Shown here: positions 1-10,367 of the stretch, piece by piece | Position numbering within the stretch: the stretch's first letter is position 1 | Layout: every line of letters starts with the position of its first letter | Assembly: GCF_030161635.1 (NCBI RefSeq) | Contig: NZ_BSUO01000001.1 | Location: 3,515,199 to 3,579,198 of the forward strand | DNA from: Mobilicoccus caccae | Lineage (GTDB): Bacteria; Actinomycetota; Actinomycetes; Actinomycetales; Dermatophilaceae | Direction: 5' to 3' | DNA: 64,000 nt | Notes under the pieces: generated by a model | What the model saw: only the letters and a program-made list of their open reading frames with translations | What the model was told of the DNA's origin: nothing | The model's database searches: none | Made by a program: the position numbers and the translations under genes

Positions 1-1
1 G

Positions 2-1069
2 TGCCTGGTCGACACCGGCGCGACCTCGGCAGGGGCGTGGCTGTCCCAGCAGAGCGGCGATGCCGTACGCGAGCGCGAGGCCCACACCATCGGCACCGTC
101 GCCACTGCCGTCGCGTCCCCCATCCACGTGCCCGTACGTGAAGCGCTTCGGCAACGACGCTTCGGAGCCGAGACCGCCAGAGTGATCCTGGCCGAACACC
201 ACGAGATCAGGTCGACCCTGCCCTGGCAGATGCACGACGACATGCTCGAGAAGTTGATCGACCTCGGCGGCCGAGGATTCACCACCACAGAGCTGCGCAG
301 GTTCCGCCGCGAGCTCATCGCCGAGTACGGCGCGCACGGACTCCTCGACAAGCAGCAGGCCGCTCTGACCCGCAAACGAGCCATGACGACGTTCACCGAA
401 GGCGACGACGGCATGTTCTACGCCCGCTTACGCCTCGACCCCGCCTCCCACGCCGTCGTGGCCGCCACCCTCGACGCCCTGTCGGCACCCAAGACCGGAG
501 TCGACGACGCCGGAGACGTGGTCCGCGACGACCGCGCCCCCGAACAACGCCGCGCCGACGCGTTCGTCGAGATCTGCGCGAACTTTCCCGGCCTCACCGG
601 CGCCGGCATGCGCCACACCACCAAGGCCAAGGTCGTCCTGACCCTGTCCTACGCCGACCTCGTGTCAGGCACCGGCTGCGCCACCACCCTGACGGGCGAA
701 TCCCTGGCTCCCGGCATCGCCCGCGAGATGGCCTGCGACGCCGGCATCATCCCCCTGGTCCTGGGATCGGCGAGCGAAGAGATCGACGTCGGCCGCGAAG
801 AACGTCTCGCCACCGCGGCGCAGATCAGCGCACTCCGACATCGCGACAAAGGGTGCACCTATCCCGGCTGCACACGCCCGCCGACCTGGTGCAAAGCCCA
901 CCACATCGTGCACTGGTGCCTGGGCGGACCCACCGACCTGACCAACCTCGCCCTGCTCTGCCAACACCACCACAGCCACGTCCACCGGCACGGACTCGCC
1001 GCCACCGTCGACGACACCGGCGTGCACTGGCACATCCCTGCCCACGCCCGAGGGCGGGCGGCCGCATGA
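2..1069 (+). CDS. DUF222 / HNH endonuclease domain protein (5' end outside window)
   Basis: The frame is open from base 2, so the gene begins upstream of the window; the first in-window GTG at 128 is internal. The N-terminal part is the Arg/Ala-rich helical DUF222 (13E12 repeat) region common in many copies in actinobacterial genomes. The C-terminus has a Cys/His HNH motif: CTYPGC, then CKAHHIVHW, then an LLCQHHH segment at about 855-1000, fitting a zinc-stabilised beta-beta-alpha nuclease fold. Members are often linked to mobile or repeated loci, but their role is unproven and no flanking mobile element is visible. It converges on the EccC-like gene, with a hairpin over the stop codon. The family call is secure; nuclease activity is inferred. 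Confidence 0.85.
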   Translation, partial: CLVDTGATSAGAWLSQQSGDAVREREAHTIGTVATAVASPIHVPVREALRQRRFGAETARVILAEHHEIRSTLPWQMHDDMLEKLIDLGGRGFTTTELRRFRRELIAEYGAHGLLDKQQAALTRKRAMTTFTEGDDGMFYARLRLDPASHAVVAATLDALSAPKTGVDDAGDVVRDDRAPEQRRADAFVEICANFPGLTGAGMRHTTKAKVVLTLSYADLVSGTGCATTLTGESLAPGIAREMACDAGIIPLVLGSASEEIDVGREERLATAAQISALRHRDKGCTYPGCTRPPTWCKAHHIVHWCLGGPTDLTNLALLCQHHHSHVHRHGLAATVDDTGVHWHIPAHARGRAAA

Positions 1070-1083
1070 ACGGCCGCCGCCCG
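1053..1083. terminator. hairpin between convergent genes
   Basis: A GC-rich inverted repeat (CGGGCGGCCG at 1055-1064, loop CATGAA, CGGCCGCC... from 1071, with one bulge) spans the stop codon of the nuclease gene. It lies between two convergent genes and probably terminates both. No T-run follows, which is usual in this GC range. Confidence 0.45.
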
Positions 1084-1101
1084 ACCTCAGAGTGCCGAGG
1101 T

Positions 1102-4100
1102 TCAGAGTCCCGGGGCGGGCAGCAGGTCCGACCTCACCACCTGCACGCGCTCGGCCAGGCCGTCGAGCACCAGGTACCCGGCGCCGACCCCCAACGCGCG
1201 GCCGTACTGCCCGCGCCGCAGTCGAACTCCGAACGCGTCCCCCTCCTCGGTGCCCTGCGGCGCCAGCATCACCCCGCAGCGCGCCCGCCGCAGCGCCGGC
1301 GCCGGGCCCCGGAACGACGCCAGGATCTCCTCGGCCTCACCCGAGCCGACGAAGAACGACCCCGTGTCCCGCATCCGCTGCGGCAACGACGCGAGCTCAT
1401 CCGCCAAGGCTCCCTCGGGCAGCAGGTCCACATCATCGGCCACCACGAGGAGCCGCCTGCCTTCGCGCAGGGCGCGCCGCACGACCTCCGCCAGCTCGGG
1501 CGCATCCTCGTCGTGCCGGAACGGCCCATGGACACGGGGATACACCGCCGGCAACCGCGTCAGAGGACTACGCCGGGCCGTCACCACGGCGACCTCCCAG
1601 CCGCCCTCCAGAGCCGACTCGACCATCGCCACGAGCACACCGGAACGCCCCGTCCGTCGCCGCCCCGTCACGAGAGCACACGGGCCGTGCTCGTCGACGT
1701 CGATCGACCTCGGACCCAACTCGTCACCGCCGACCGCGACCAACAACGCGCCGGCCGAACCCGATCGCCCCTCGACCGGCTCCCCGAGCACGACCGGGAC
1801 GTCCGCGCTGCGCGTCTCCGCCCGTTCCAGCGCCATCGCCTCGACCAGCTCGGTCACGTCGTCGCGCGTCACCAGCACCGGCAGCCGATCGATGCGGAAC
1901 GGCCCACCCCGAGACCACGGCACCACCCGATCGGGCACCCCGGTCTCGCCCTCCGCGTCGCCGACGGCATCGACGCCGGCCTCGGCCACCTGCGTCTCGA
2001 CACCCTCCGGAGCGCGCCATCCTCGGCCCGGTTCACCACGACCGGGCGGACCCGACAAACCCGCGGACACGTAGTCGTAGGCATCCGCGAGGCGCAGCAC
2101 CAGGCGGTCGGGGAACAACGCCGTCGCGCGACCGGTCAACATGGACCGATCCCCGGTGGCCACGACGAGGATCCCCGCTCGGCCGCCCTCGGTGACGAGG
2201 CGCTCCAACGTGGACACCAGGGTGCGGTCGTCGGAGACCTCCGCCTCCTCGGTCAGCAGATCCCACCGGTCGATCAACACCGCCATGTACGGCCACGGGG
2301 CGTCGGGCTCGGCCTCCCGCTGTGCAGCGATGTCACGCCGCCGGTGCAGCGCCAGCGTCTGGATGCGCCGATCGAGCTCCTCGGCCAGGCGCATGACCAG
2401 CCTTCCCAACCGGTCCAGCTCGTCGCGGAACACGACGGCGCCGACGTTCGGCGACTCCTCGAGATCACCCAGTGCCCTCGCCCCGGCGTCGATCGCGTAC
2501 ACCTGCACCTCGGTCGGAGCGAACCGCCGCGCCACCGACGCCGCCACCGCACTCAAGGCTCCCGTGCGACCCGACCGCGCCGCGCCGATGATCGCCAGCG
2601 GCACCCCGTCGTTCAGTCGCAGGGTCGCCACCGCGCGGCGTTGCTCGGCCGGGCGGTCCTCGAGTCCGAACGGTACGACCATGTCCTCCGGGTCCCTGAC
2701 CTGCGAGGTCGACCGGCGGAAAGGGTTCCGGGCCCTGAGTCCGGTACCGCTCCCCTGATCCCCGGTGCCGGTCGCCACGTGCCCGGTATCGGCGGCTGCG
2801 GAGCCACCCCCGACCCGAGTTCGGCATCGAGCACGTCGAGGCCGAGCCGCGGTGGCAACGGGGGCAACCACGGACTCGGCGGCAGCGGCACACCCCGACT
2901 CGTCGCCACGGACCGCATCGTGTCGACCATGCGGGCGAGATCGGATCGGGCCGCGAGCTCCTCCACCGGCTCGCCGAACACGTACGGCGTCCCGTGCGGC
3001 ACGCTCGTCGGGCCGGGCAGCGTCACCCGGGCGGCCTGGATCGTCACCAACGGCTTGCGTCCGACCCGCACGAGCGCGCGACCGGGTTCCTTCTCGTCGA
3101 TCGCGGCCGCATCGGGCTCACCGATGACATCGACGGAGTCAGCCGCCTCGGCGACCCGCAGACTGATGCGCAAGGTCGTGTTGGCGCGGATGTCGGGACT
3201 GACCGCCCCCGCGGGTCTCTGCGTCGCGAGCACGAGATGCAGCCCCAGCGAGCGACCCCGCCGGGCGATGTCGACCACACCGTCGACGAACTCCGGCAGT
3301 TCGGCTGCCAGGGTCGCGAACTCGTCGACGACGATGACCAGTCGCGCGAGCTCGCCCTGTCCCGTCGCGAGGTAGGCGTCGAGGTCGGTGACGCCGGCCT
3401 CGGCCAGCAACCGCTCCCTGCGGCGCACCTCGGCGGTCAGACTCGACAGGGCCCGCTGGGTGAGCCCGTGATCCAGATCCGTCACCAGGCCCACCGTGTG
3501 CGGCAGGCGAGCACACTCGGCGAACGCCGCACCGCCCTTGTAGTCGACCAGCAGGAACGACATCGCCTCCGGCGGATTGACCGCCGCCAGACTCGCCACC
3601 AGCGTCTGCAACAACTCCGACTTTCCCGAGCCGGTGGTGCCGCCCACCAGAGCGTGCGGGCCATCCGTCCGCAGGTCCACCGTCGCCGCCCCCTCCTTGC
3701 CGGCGTCCACGACCCGACCCACGGGGACGCGGGTACTCGGCCGCCCGGCCCACCGGCCCGCCACCGCGTCGGCATCGTCCGGCTCGACCTCGAGGAGCTC
3801 CGCCAGGCGGCCTCCCGACACGACCCGCCCGTGCTCGGCGACCGCGGTCGTGCGCGCCAACCGCTCACTCCACTCCAGGGCCGGCAGGTCGACGTCGACG
3901 TCCCCGACCCCGGCCAACCCGCGCACGTGAGCCCGCGGCCCCGCCACGTCGACGACCGGTCCGACGCCGTCCCGCTCGCCGAGCACGAGGACCGCCAAGC
4001 CCGGGCGTGCGATGCGTCGGGGGTCACCGGCCACGCCGTCCACGACCACCACGTCGACGGATCCGCCGGGCGCCGCCGCGATCTCCCCCACCAGCCGGGC

Positions 4101-5255
4101 GCACGCCGCATCGTCGAACCCGGCCCGCACGAACCGCTCGTCGTGGCACCGCGCGTGCGGCAACCACCGCATCCACGCCCACTGGCTCCGCCCCTCGTCG
4201 ACGCCCGGAGCCAACAGGGTCAGCCGCAGACGATCCGGCCCCCACGAGGCGATCAGCCTCCCGAGGAGTGCCCGCGCGAAGACGTGGCGATGTTCGCCGA
4301 TGACGGTGAGCAACGGCTCGGCGGCCAGATCGACGCTGACGACCTCCCCATCCGTCCGCCCCAGTTCCCACGTGAACCGCTCGGCCGGAGCGGCGTCGGA
4401 ACCGGCTGCCTCAGCACCGGAGACCCGGTCGAGCAGCACGTCGGCCAACGGAAGCCCCGCCACGGGACGCAGCGCCTCCGCAGGACCGGCGCACCAGCGC
4501 AGCAGCAACTCCAGGCCACCCACCCGACGTCGCTCCCCGACCGGCCACGGCTCGCTCCACGCTCGAGTGTCGGGCTCGGGGCTGGGGTCGCACTCGGGCT
4601 CGGGCTCGGTTCGGCCATCACCGGGTCCGCCGTCATCGGCCACGACATCGTCAAGCACCACGTCGAGCACCACGTCGTGGAGGTCCCGCTCGGCCCTCGG
4701 CCCTTCGGCGTCGGTGCGCACGGCGCTCTCGGCGTTCTCGGCGCTCTCGAGCCGCACGACACCACCACAGCGCACGTCCACCCACCAGGTCGCCCGCGTG
4801 GGCAGCGGCACGTCGGCCTCGGCGTCGCCTCCGCATCGGTAGCGTCCCACCTCGAGCCGGTGAACGATGCCCGCGCCGAGGCCGCTGACCACGACGATCT
4901 CCACGACCCCGAAGGGCAACTCGGTCACCTCGAGACCTGCCCGGATCGCCTCCTCGACGGTGCCGTCCAGGTGCGGGCCGACGCCTCGCAGCACACCCCC
5001 GGCCGGCACCGGAACCCCGCCCGGAGGACGGACGAACACGTCGGTGCCGTCCGGCGCCGTCATCAACCCGAGCGTCGCCCCGCTCGCCGATCCCGGGTTC
5101 TGCGCGGAGGTCGCCGACGTCCGCGGAGCCTTCGCCGCTCTCGCCCTGGCTCCCGCCTTGGGCCCCGTCTTCGGTCCCGCCGTGGCGCCGCTCTTCGAGC
5201 CGCCTCTCGAGCCCCTCACCACATCACCACCCCGGATTCGACCCGCCACTGCCAT
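1102..5255 (-). pseudogene. EccC/EssC-type FtsK/SpoIIIE ATPase, split by a -1 frameshift
   Basis: Type VII secretion-type motor ATPase of about 1384 residues once one frameshift is allowed for. The segment from 5255 to about 2760 has a basic Ala/Gly/Lys N-terminus, an FHA-like region (about residues 50-150) and a full ATPase domain, with Walker A GGTTGSGKSELL near residue 535 and Walker B LVIVVDEFATL near 638. The frame then moves by one base at about 2752-2763, where two CCCC runs lie on the plus strand. The rest, to 1102, holds two further ATPase modules with degenerate P-loops (GAARSGRTGA, GRRRTGRSG), as in EssC/EccC proteins with one active and two degenerate domains. Adding one G in the 2760-2763 run joins the halves smoothly (PAPG-DQGSG). 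No WXG100 or other EccB/D/E gene is visible. The start overlaps the end of the upstream gene by 40 bp, suggesting an operon. Confidence 0.8.
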
Positions 5256-6079
5256 ACCCCGTGCCCCACTCCGGGGGCGATCACGGTGGGCGCCCCGCGC
5301 GACCGGGACGCCTGCCGCACGAGCCTCCGCTCCACGTCGTCGGCGGGCCTCGCCATGAGGACGACCTCGTGCGCACCGCGCGGTGGTGCGCCCCAGCGGC
5401 CCCGCACGCCACCGAGATCGAGAGGTCCGCCGGACAGGACGTCGGCAAGGCCGGACACCGAACGCACCCGAGGATCCCCGCCCGGAGTCGCACCCGGCTC
5501 CCCACCAGGTCCTTCACCCGAAGCCCCACCGGGATCCCCACCGGGATCCCCGCCGCGGCGCCCACCTCCCAGGCCGACGGCCGTGATGTGCACCCGCCGC
5601 GACCACGGCGCCCGCAGGAGACCGCTCGCGATGCGGGCGAGCACCTCGTGCACCTCGGAGACCGCACCGGCGATCTCGATGAGACCGGGTGCCGCCGCGA
5701 GATCCACGAGCACGGCCCGATCGCCTGCGCGTCCCAGGGGAACCAACCCCGGGTAGGCGTCGAGCGTCTCCTCACTCCGCGGCAGTTCGGCCGTCTCGAC
5801 GCTCCACAGGTGGCCACGGGTCCGCCACGGTCGCGGCGCCGGACCCAGTGGCGCCGACAGGTGCGCCTCGACGACGCCCTCACGCACGGTCACGACCGGG
5901 ATGAGCGGCAGCGCCCGACGTTCGGCGCGGCACGCCCCGACGAGCTGACGCAGAGCCCGATGCAGCCCGAGCGTCGCTCGGCGACTGTCGAGGAGGTCGG
6001 GGCCGGCGGTCGACACGGTCAAGGTGCCGTCGGACACTCCCGCCGGCACCTCTCGCGTGGCCTCCGTCGAGGCCGTCAT
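5216..6079 (-). CDS. hypothetical protein upstream of the EccC-like gene
   Basis: About 287 residues. I start it at the ATG at 6079, which has GGGAG about 8 nt upstream; an in-frame GTG lies at 6148. I do not recognise the family with certainty. The middle part (PGLVPLGR..., VLVDLAAAPGLIEIAG, APWSRRVHITAVGL) resembles the region of large actinobacterial LysM/BTAD-type proteins that precedes an ATP-binding-like fold, but no LysM or DNA-binding domain is visible. A Gly/Pro-rich stretch with repeated GGDPGG follows, around residues 180-210. No signal peptide or membrane segment is seen. The 3' end overlaps the start of the EccC-like gene by 40 bp, so the two are probably co-translated, and a role with that ATPase is inferred. 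Confidence 0.55.
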   Translation of the reverse strand: MTASTEATREVPAGVSDGTLTVSTAGPDLLDSRRATLGLHRALRQLVGACRAERRALPLIPVVTVREGVVEAHLSAPLGPAPRPWRTRGHLWSVETAELPRSEETLDAYPGLVPLGRAGDRAVLVDLAAAPGLIEIAGAVSEVHEVLARIASGLLRAPWSRRVHITAVGLGGGRRGGDPGGDPGGASGEGPGGEPGATPGGDPRVRSVSGLADVLSGGPLDLGGVRGRWGAPPRGAHEVVLMARPADDVERRLVRQASRSRGAPTVIAPGVGHGVWQWRVESGVVMW

Positions 6080-6329
6080 GACGTCTTCTCCCGCTCCCCC
6101 ATCTGGGGAATCATCCGTGACGACCAGCGCCGATGTCGATGACCACACGGCCGGCGGGCCCGCGCTCAGCGGCCCTGCTCACCTGCGCCGGAACCGAACC
6201 CGCCCCTGCGGAAAACCCACACACCCCGGCGCCCGGACGCGCCTCTCCCCACCCCCGGAGAAGGCCGTCGGCCGGCCACCCCTCGATCGCATCCGAACGC
6301 TCCGGACGTGTGTCGACGCCGCTGCAGCG

Positions 6330-7199
6330 TCACTTGAGCAGGCGGGACATCCGACGATCGGCCAACGGTTTGCCGCCGGTCTGGCAGGTGGCGCAGTACT
6401 GCAGCGAGGAGTCGGCGAACGACACCTCCCGCACCACGTCGCCGCACACCGGACACTCCTGCCCGGTGCGGCCGTGGACCCGCATGCCCCCGCGCTTGGC
6501 GTCCTTGAGTTCGGCGGCCGGCTTGCCGCTCGCCGCCCCCACCGCGGCCCGCAGCGTCTCCTGCAGCGCCTCGTACAGCCGCTCCACGGTCGCCTCGTCC
6601 AGCGACGTCGTCATCGCGAACGGCGACAGCTTGGCCACGTGCAGGATCTCGTCGGAGTACGCGTTGCCGATGCCGGCGATGAGGCCCTGATCCCGCAGGA
6701 CCCCCTTGATCTGGGCACGCTTGCTCCGCAGGATCGTCGTGAACGCGGCGAGGGTGAAGTCCTCACCCAGCGGGTCCGGCCCGAGGGACGCCACCCGCGG
6801 AACGGCCTGGGGGTCGTCGACGACGTACACCGCTAGACTCTTGCGGGTGCCCGCCTCCGTCAGGTCGAAGCCCGACCCGTCGTCGAACCGCACCCGCAAC
6901 GCGATCGGCGACTTTCCCGGGCGCAGCGGCTTCTCCGACAACGCCTCCGACCACCGCAACCACCCGGCCTTGGCGAGGTGGAACACCAGATGGGTCCCCT
7001 CGCAGTCGAGGTCGATGAACTTGCCGACGCGCCGCACTCCCGCGACCGGGAGGCCCGCGAGCGCGTCCGGCGGCGGGTCGTACGTCTTGAGCACGGCGAT
7101 CGACCCGAGCTGGACGGACACCACGACGCGCGGCTCGTCCTGGACGAGGCGGGCGGACAGGAAGTCGGCCAGCGCCTGCACCTCCGGCAGCTCGGGCAC
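6330..7199 (-). CDS. Fpg/Nei family DNA glycosylase
   Basis: Base-excision repair glycosylase/AP lyase for oxidised bases. The 289-residue protein starts with PELPEV after the initiator, giving the catalytic N-terminal Pro and following Glu. It has the conserved GKF turn, a helix-two-turn-helix region (LRDQGLIAGIGNAYSDEIL) and a C-terminal zinc finger with Cys at about 249, 252, 269 and 272, closed by QTGGK. Length and all key residues fit a functional enzyme. It starts with GTG, three bases after the App1-like gene stop, so the two genes form an operon. Fpg versus Nei substrate preference cannot be decided from sequence alone. Confidence 0.9.
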   Translation of the reverse strand: MPELPEVQALADFLSARLVQDEPRVVVSVQLGSIAVLKTYDPPPDALAGLPVAGVRRVGKFIDLDCEGTHLVFHLAKAGWLRWSEALSEKPLRPGKSPIALRVRFDDGSGFDLTEAGTRKSLAVYVVDDPQAVPRVASLGPDPLGEDFTLAAFTTILRSKRAQIKGVLRDQGLIAGIGNAYSDEILHVAKLSPFAMTTSLDEATVERLYEALQETLRAAVGAASGKPAAELKDAKRGGMRVHGRTGQECPVCGDVVREVSFADSSLQYCATCQTGGKPLADRRMSRLLK

Positions 7200-7202
7200 G
7201 AC

Positions 7203-8258
7203 TCAGACCTGACCGAGCAGGGCCCGCATCTGCCGAAGCAGGCCGTAGCCGTCGGGAGCGCGCAGCACCGGCACGGGTTTGCGCACCCGCGGCCCGAATC
7301 CCTCGATCGAGACGGGCAGCCCGTGGCTGAGCACCTGCTGCGTCGTGGACAGTTCACGGATGCCGATGGCCCGCACCACGTCGGGGCGGTCCCGCGCGAA
7401 GTCGCCGTAGATCTTGGGGTCGTGCTGCCCGTCGTCGCCGATGAGCACCCAGTGGATCTGCGGGAACTCGCGCGCCAGCCGGTGCAGGTTGACCCGCTTG
7501 TGCTGCTGCCCCGAACGGAACCAGCCGGTGTTGGTCGGCCCCCAGTCGGTGAGGAGCAGCGGCCCGCGGGGGTAGCCGTGCCGGCGGATGAACCGGTTGA
7601 GGGTGTCGGCCGTGTTCCACGCCCCGGTGGAGAGGTAGAAGATCGGCGCCCCCTCCTGCATCTCCAGGAGCTCGCGGTACATCGGCGCCATGCCGGGCAC
7701 GATGTGCCTCGCCTGCTCGTGGAGCACGAACGTGTTGTAGGCGGCGAGCAGCGGACGCGGCAGCGAGGTGGTGATGATCGTGTCGTCGATGTCGCTGACG
7801 AGACCGAACCGTACCGCCGGGTCGACGATCATCACCGTAGCCGTGTCGGGCGTTCCGCCCACGGGCGTGATCGTGACCTCGTGCCACCCCGGCGGCAGGT
7901 CGTGCCCGTCGATGGTGACGTCGATGTAGCCGCTGCGGTCCGAGTAGGCCTCGTGCTCGACCCCGGCCACATCGATGACGACGGGGGCGTTCATCAACTG
8001 GGCCGTCATGAACGCGCGCCACCCGCGCACCCGCGGCTCCGGCTCGAGGGCCACCTCGTCCTCGCCGGAGTCCCCGGTGCCGGTGACGTCGTCGGGGTGG
8101 CGGGTCAGCATCAACCGCCCGAGGATCCGCACGAAATCGGGCGAACCGTAGCCGGTGTGACCGATGGCCCGCGGCGTCCAGCCTCGCGAGGCGAGCACGC
8201 GGTTCATCCGGGAGTTCCACGCGTCCTCGACGAGGGCGGCGGCGTGAGGTCGCGACAT
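7203..8258 (-). CDS. App1 family phosphatase (DUF2183)
   Basis: HAD-like phosphatase of 351 residues related to the catalytic domain of yeast App1 phosphatidate phosphatase. A DIDDTI motif near residue 155 supplies the nucleophile and acid aspartates. Downstream are FYLSTGAWN (motif II-like) and LIGDDGQHDPKIY (motif IV-like). The N-terminal ~140 residues form the beta-rich region usual for bacterial members, including GYIDVTIDG. No signal peptide is seen. It is the first gene of an operon with the Fpg/Nei glycosylase. A TACCGT box 6 nt upstream of the ATG suggests a leaderless mRNA. The substrate in bacteria is not established. Confidence 0.85.
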   Translation of the reverse strand: MSRPHAAALVEDAWNSRMNRVLASRGWTPRAIGHTGYGSPDFVRILGRLMLTRHPDDVTGTGDSGEDEVALEPEPRVRGWRAFMTAQLMNAPVVIDVAGVEHEAYSDRSGYIDVTIDGHDLPPGWHEVTITPVGGTPDTATVMIVDPAVRFGLVSDIDDTIITTSLPRPLLAAYNTFVLHEQARHIVPGMAPMYRELLEMQEGAPIFYLSTGAWNTADTLNRFIRRHGYPRGPLLLTDWGPTNTGWFRSGQQHKRVNLHRLAREFPQIHWVLIGDDGQHDPKIYGDFARDRPDVVRAIGIRELSTTQQVLSHGLPVSIEGFGPRVRKPVPVLRAPDGYGLLRQMRALLGQV

Positions 8259-8941
8259 GCCTCGACGGTAGTGGATCGGGCGCCCTCACGAGTGGTAGGT
8301 CGACCGGTCCGACGTCCGCACCTCGCACCGCGGGGAAAGTGACGGAGGTCACCGGCCGGGTTCGCACCGTCGCGCTGCTGATGTCACGACCGACAACAGG
8401 CGCCGACACCCGCGCACTATCCCCGCGAATATCGCTGCCCCACAAGGTGACTCGCCACCCATGCCGTGCCGGCTCGAAGACCGTCGCACCGCCCCCGCCC
8501 CACACCCCCCGATCGAACCGCCCCACGCCTCGGGTCGGACGTTCGACCGAGACCCCCGAACCCCTCAGTAACCCGGGCCCCGGGCCGATGAGGAAAACGG
8601 CCGCGACGGACTGCGGCCCCGGGCCGTGCCCGGGACGACGGCCACGGAGGGCTCGCGCAGTGCACGAGAAGGACACCCGAGGACACCGGTCACGCCGCCG
8701 GCCGCTCCCCCCACAGCGGGCGGATCGGTGCGGCCTGGCCACTCCGTCGAGGCCGCGCGCCGACCGGCGCCCCCGAGGCCTCCGTCCGACCCGCACCGGG
8801 CTGCCGCGCGATCACGCCGCCCCGCTGCGAGGGCGCCTGGGCTGCCGCCACACCCACGGGCTCGAAGAAGTTTGGTCCGCACGTCACGCGGGTATCGTCG
8901 CGGTTGTCGACGACACCCAACCCGCCTTGAGGACCCCCACC
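8259..8941. other. intergenic region between divergent genes
   Basis: About 680 bp with no convincing gene. The plus-strand frame open from 8339 is Arg/Pro-rich and shows no family features. The region holds GC palindromes, including CCCGGGCCCCGGG at 8572-8584 and a GGTCG/CGACC dyad near 8533-8548. Near the YihY gene, TTTGGT and TATCGT around 8871-8896 could be a weak promoter. Nothing else is recognisable. Confidence 0.4.
8265..8270 (-). promoter_or_regulatory. -10 box (TACCGT) of App1-like gene, leaderless
   Basis: TACCGT lies 6 nt upstream of the ATG on the minus strand, which would place transcription initiation at the start codon. No good -35 is visible. Confidence 0.4.
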
Positions 8942-10060
8942 ATGAGCCAGCCTTCGGAGGGCACCAGCGCGCGCAAGGCCGAGACGGCCCCGCCGCCCGA
9001 CGCGCCCTTCAAACCCGACAACCCCACCGAGCTCACCAAGCCGTCGTGGCGGTACACGGCCCGCAAGGCCCTCATGGAGTTCAACCGCGACGGGTGCACG
9101 GACTCGGCGGCGGCGTTGACCTACTTCGCCGTCCTGTCGATCTTTCCCGCCCTGCTCGCCCTGGTGTCGCTGCTGGGCGTGTTCGGCCAGGGGCAGCGCA
9201 CCGTCGATGCGCTCCTCGGCCTCGCCTCGGACTTCGTCCCCAACGACGTCCTGTCCATGGTCGAGCCGGTCGTCGCCTCCATGGTGCAGACGCGGGCGGC
9301 CGGATTCGCGCTGGTCACCGGTCTCCTGGTGGCGCTGTGGTCGGCGTCGAACTACACCACCGCGTTCTCGCGGGCGATGAACCGCATCTACGAGGTCGAC
9401 GAGGGACGCCCGATCTGGAAGGCCCGCCCGCTCTTCTACCTGGTCACCCTGCTCATCCTGGCGCTCATCGCGGTCGTCGGATTCGGCCTGGCCGTCAGCG
9501 GCCCGGTCGCCCGCGCCGCCGGCGACCTCATCGGGCTCGGTGACACCGCCGTGATGGTGTGGGACGTCGTCAAGTGGCCGGTCCTGCTGGCCATCGTCAT
9601 CCTCATCGTGGCGCTGCTGTACTTCATCACGCCGAACGTGCGGCAACCCAAGTTCCGCTGGATCAGTGTCGGTTCCGCGGTGGCGATCGTCGGCTGGCTC
9701 CTGGTCTCGGTGGCCTTCGGCTTCTACGTCGCCAACTTCGGCAACTACAACGCCACCTACGGCTCCCTCGGTGGCGTCATCATCTTCCTGCTGTGGCTGT
9801 GGATCACGAACAACGCGCTGCTCTTCGGTGCCGAGATCGACGCCGAGCTCGAGCGCTCGCGCCAGCTGCAGGCCGGCCTGAAGGCCGAGGAGACGCTCCA
9901 GCTGCCGCCGCGCGACACGACCGTCAGCGACAAGGCTGCCGCCAAGCGTGACGAGGTCATCGAGGCCGGCCGCCAGATCCGGCTGGAATCCGAGGCCGCC
10001 ACCAACGCCGAGGCCCGCCAGGACGGCACCCGCGGCGGGTCGTCGACCGCCAAGGGCTGA
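8942..10060 (+). CDS. YihY/BrkB family inner membrane protein
   Basis: Integral membrane protein of 372 residues in the YihY/virulence factor BrkB family, whose function is unsettled (older claims of RNase BN were wrong). The ATG at 8942 has GAGG about 9 nt upstream; the open frame upstream is Arg/Pro-rich and looks non-coding. A cytoplasmic N-terminus carries the family motif around DGCTDSAAALTYFAVLSIFP, followed by about six hydrophobic helices (about residues 50-75, 120-145, 165-195, 205-235, 240-270, 275-300). The C-terminal ~70 residues are charged and probably cytoplasmic. A perfect terminator hairpin follows at 10087. Confidence 0.88.
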   Translation: MSQPSEGTSARKAETAPPPDAPFKPDNPTELTKPSWRYTARKALMEFNRDGCTDSAAALTYFAVLSIFPALLALVSLLGVFGQGQRTVDALLGLASDFVPNDVLSMVEPVVASMVQTRAAGFALVTGLLVALWSASNYTTAFSRAMNRIYEVDEGRPIWKARPLFYLVTLLILALIAVVGFGLAVSGPVARAAGDLIGLGDTAVMVWDVVKWPVLLAIVILIVALLYFITPNVRQPKFRWISVGSAVAIVGWLLVSVAFGFYVANFGNYNATYGSLGGVIIFLLWLWITNNALLFGAEIDAELERSRQLQAGLKAEETLQLPPRDTTVSDKAAAKRDEVIEAGRQIRLESEAATNAEARQDGTRGGSSTAKG

Positions 10061-10086
10061 TCACCCCGCACCCTCCCGCCAGACCC

Positions 10087-10123
10087 AGCTCGGGCCGCCT
10101 CCCACGTGGAGGCGGCCCGAGCT
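10087..10123 (+). terminator. intrinsic-type terminator after YihY gene
   Basis: A perfect 16-bp stem (AGCTCGGGCCGCCTCC paired with its complement at 10108-10123) and 5-nt loop, 26 bases after the stop codon. Confidence 0.75.
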
Positions 10124-10367
10124 CGTCTGTCCCGTCGTGTCTCGGCCGTCGTCACGAGCCGCCCGTGAATCCCCTGGCGCGACAAACCGGTTCATCCGCC
10201 CTGCCCGCACAGGGATACATCGGCACCGATCTGGATGCCCGTCCTGGACGGTAGTTCAGTACGCTCCACCTGGACGGGCGTTCACGACGCCTCGCCGCGT
10301 GGCTGGGGAGCCACGAGGGGGATCCGGGGGGATCCTCCGACGACATTTTCGACCTTGGGGGTCACCG
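10124..10367. other. intergenic region upstream of small membrane protein
   Basis: Between the YihY terminator and the next start. No ORF with family features, tRNA or clear operator is visible. A G-run (TTGGGGGTC) just before 10368 serves as the ribosome site of the next gene. Confidence 0.35.

Noticed and set aside
853-5756. Two long plus-strand open frames (853-3375 and 2994-5756)
   Set aside because: They are antisense to the EccC-like gene, rich in Arg, His and Pro, and show no domains. High GC removes stops from the opposite strand.
8533-8548. GGTCG/CGACC dyad as an operator
   Set aside because: Five-base arms are expected by chance in this GC-rich spacer; no regulator nearby.
8339-8941. 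In-frame extension of the YihY protein upstream to 8339
   Set aside because: The added ~200 residues are Arg/Pro-rich and unlike the family; ATG 8942 has a suitable ribosome site and gives the normal length.
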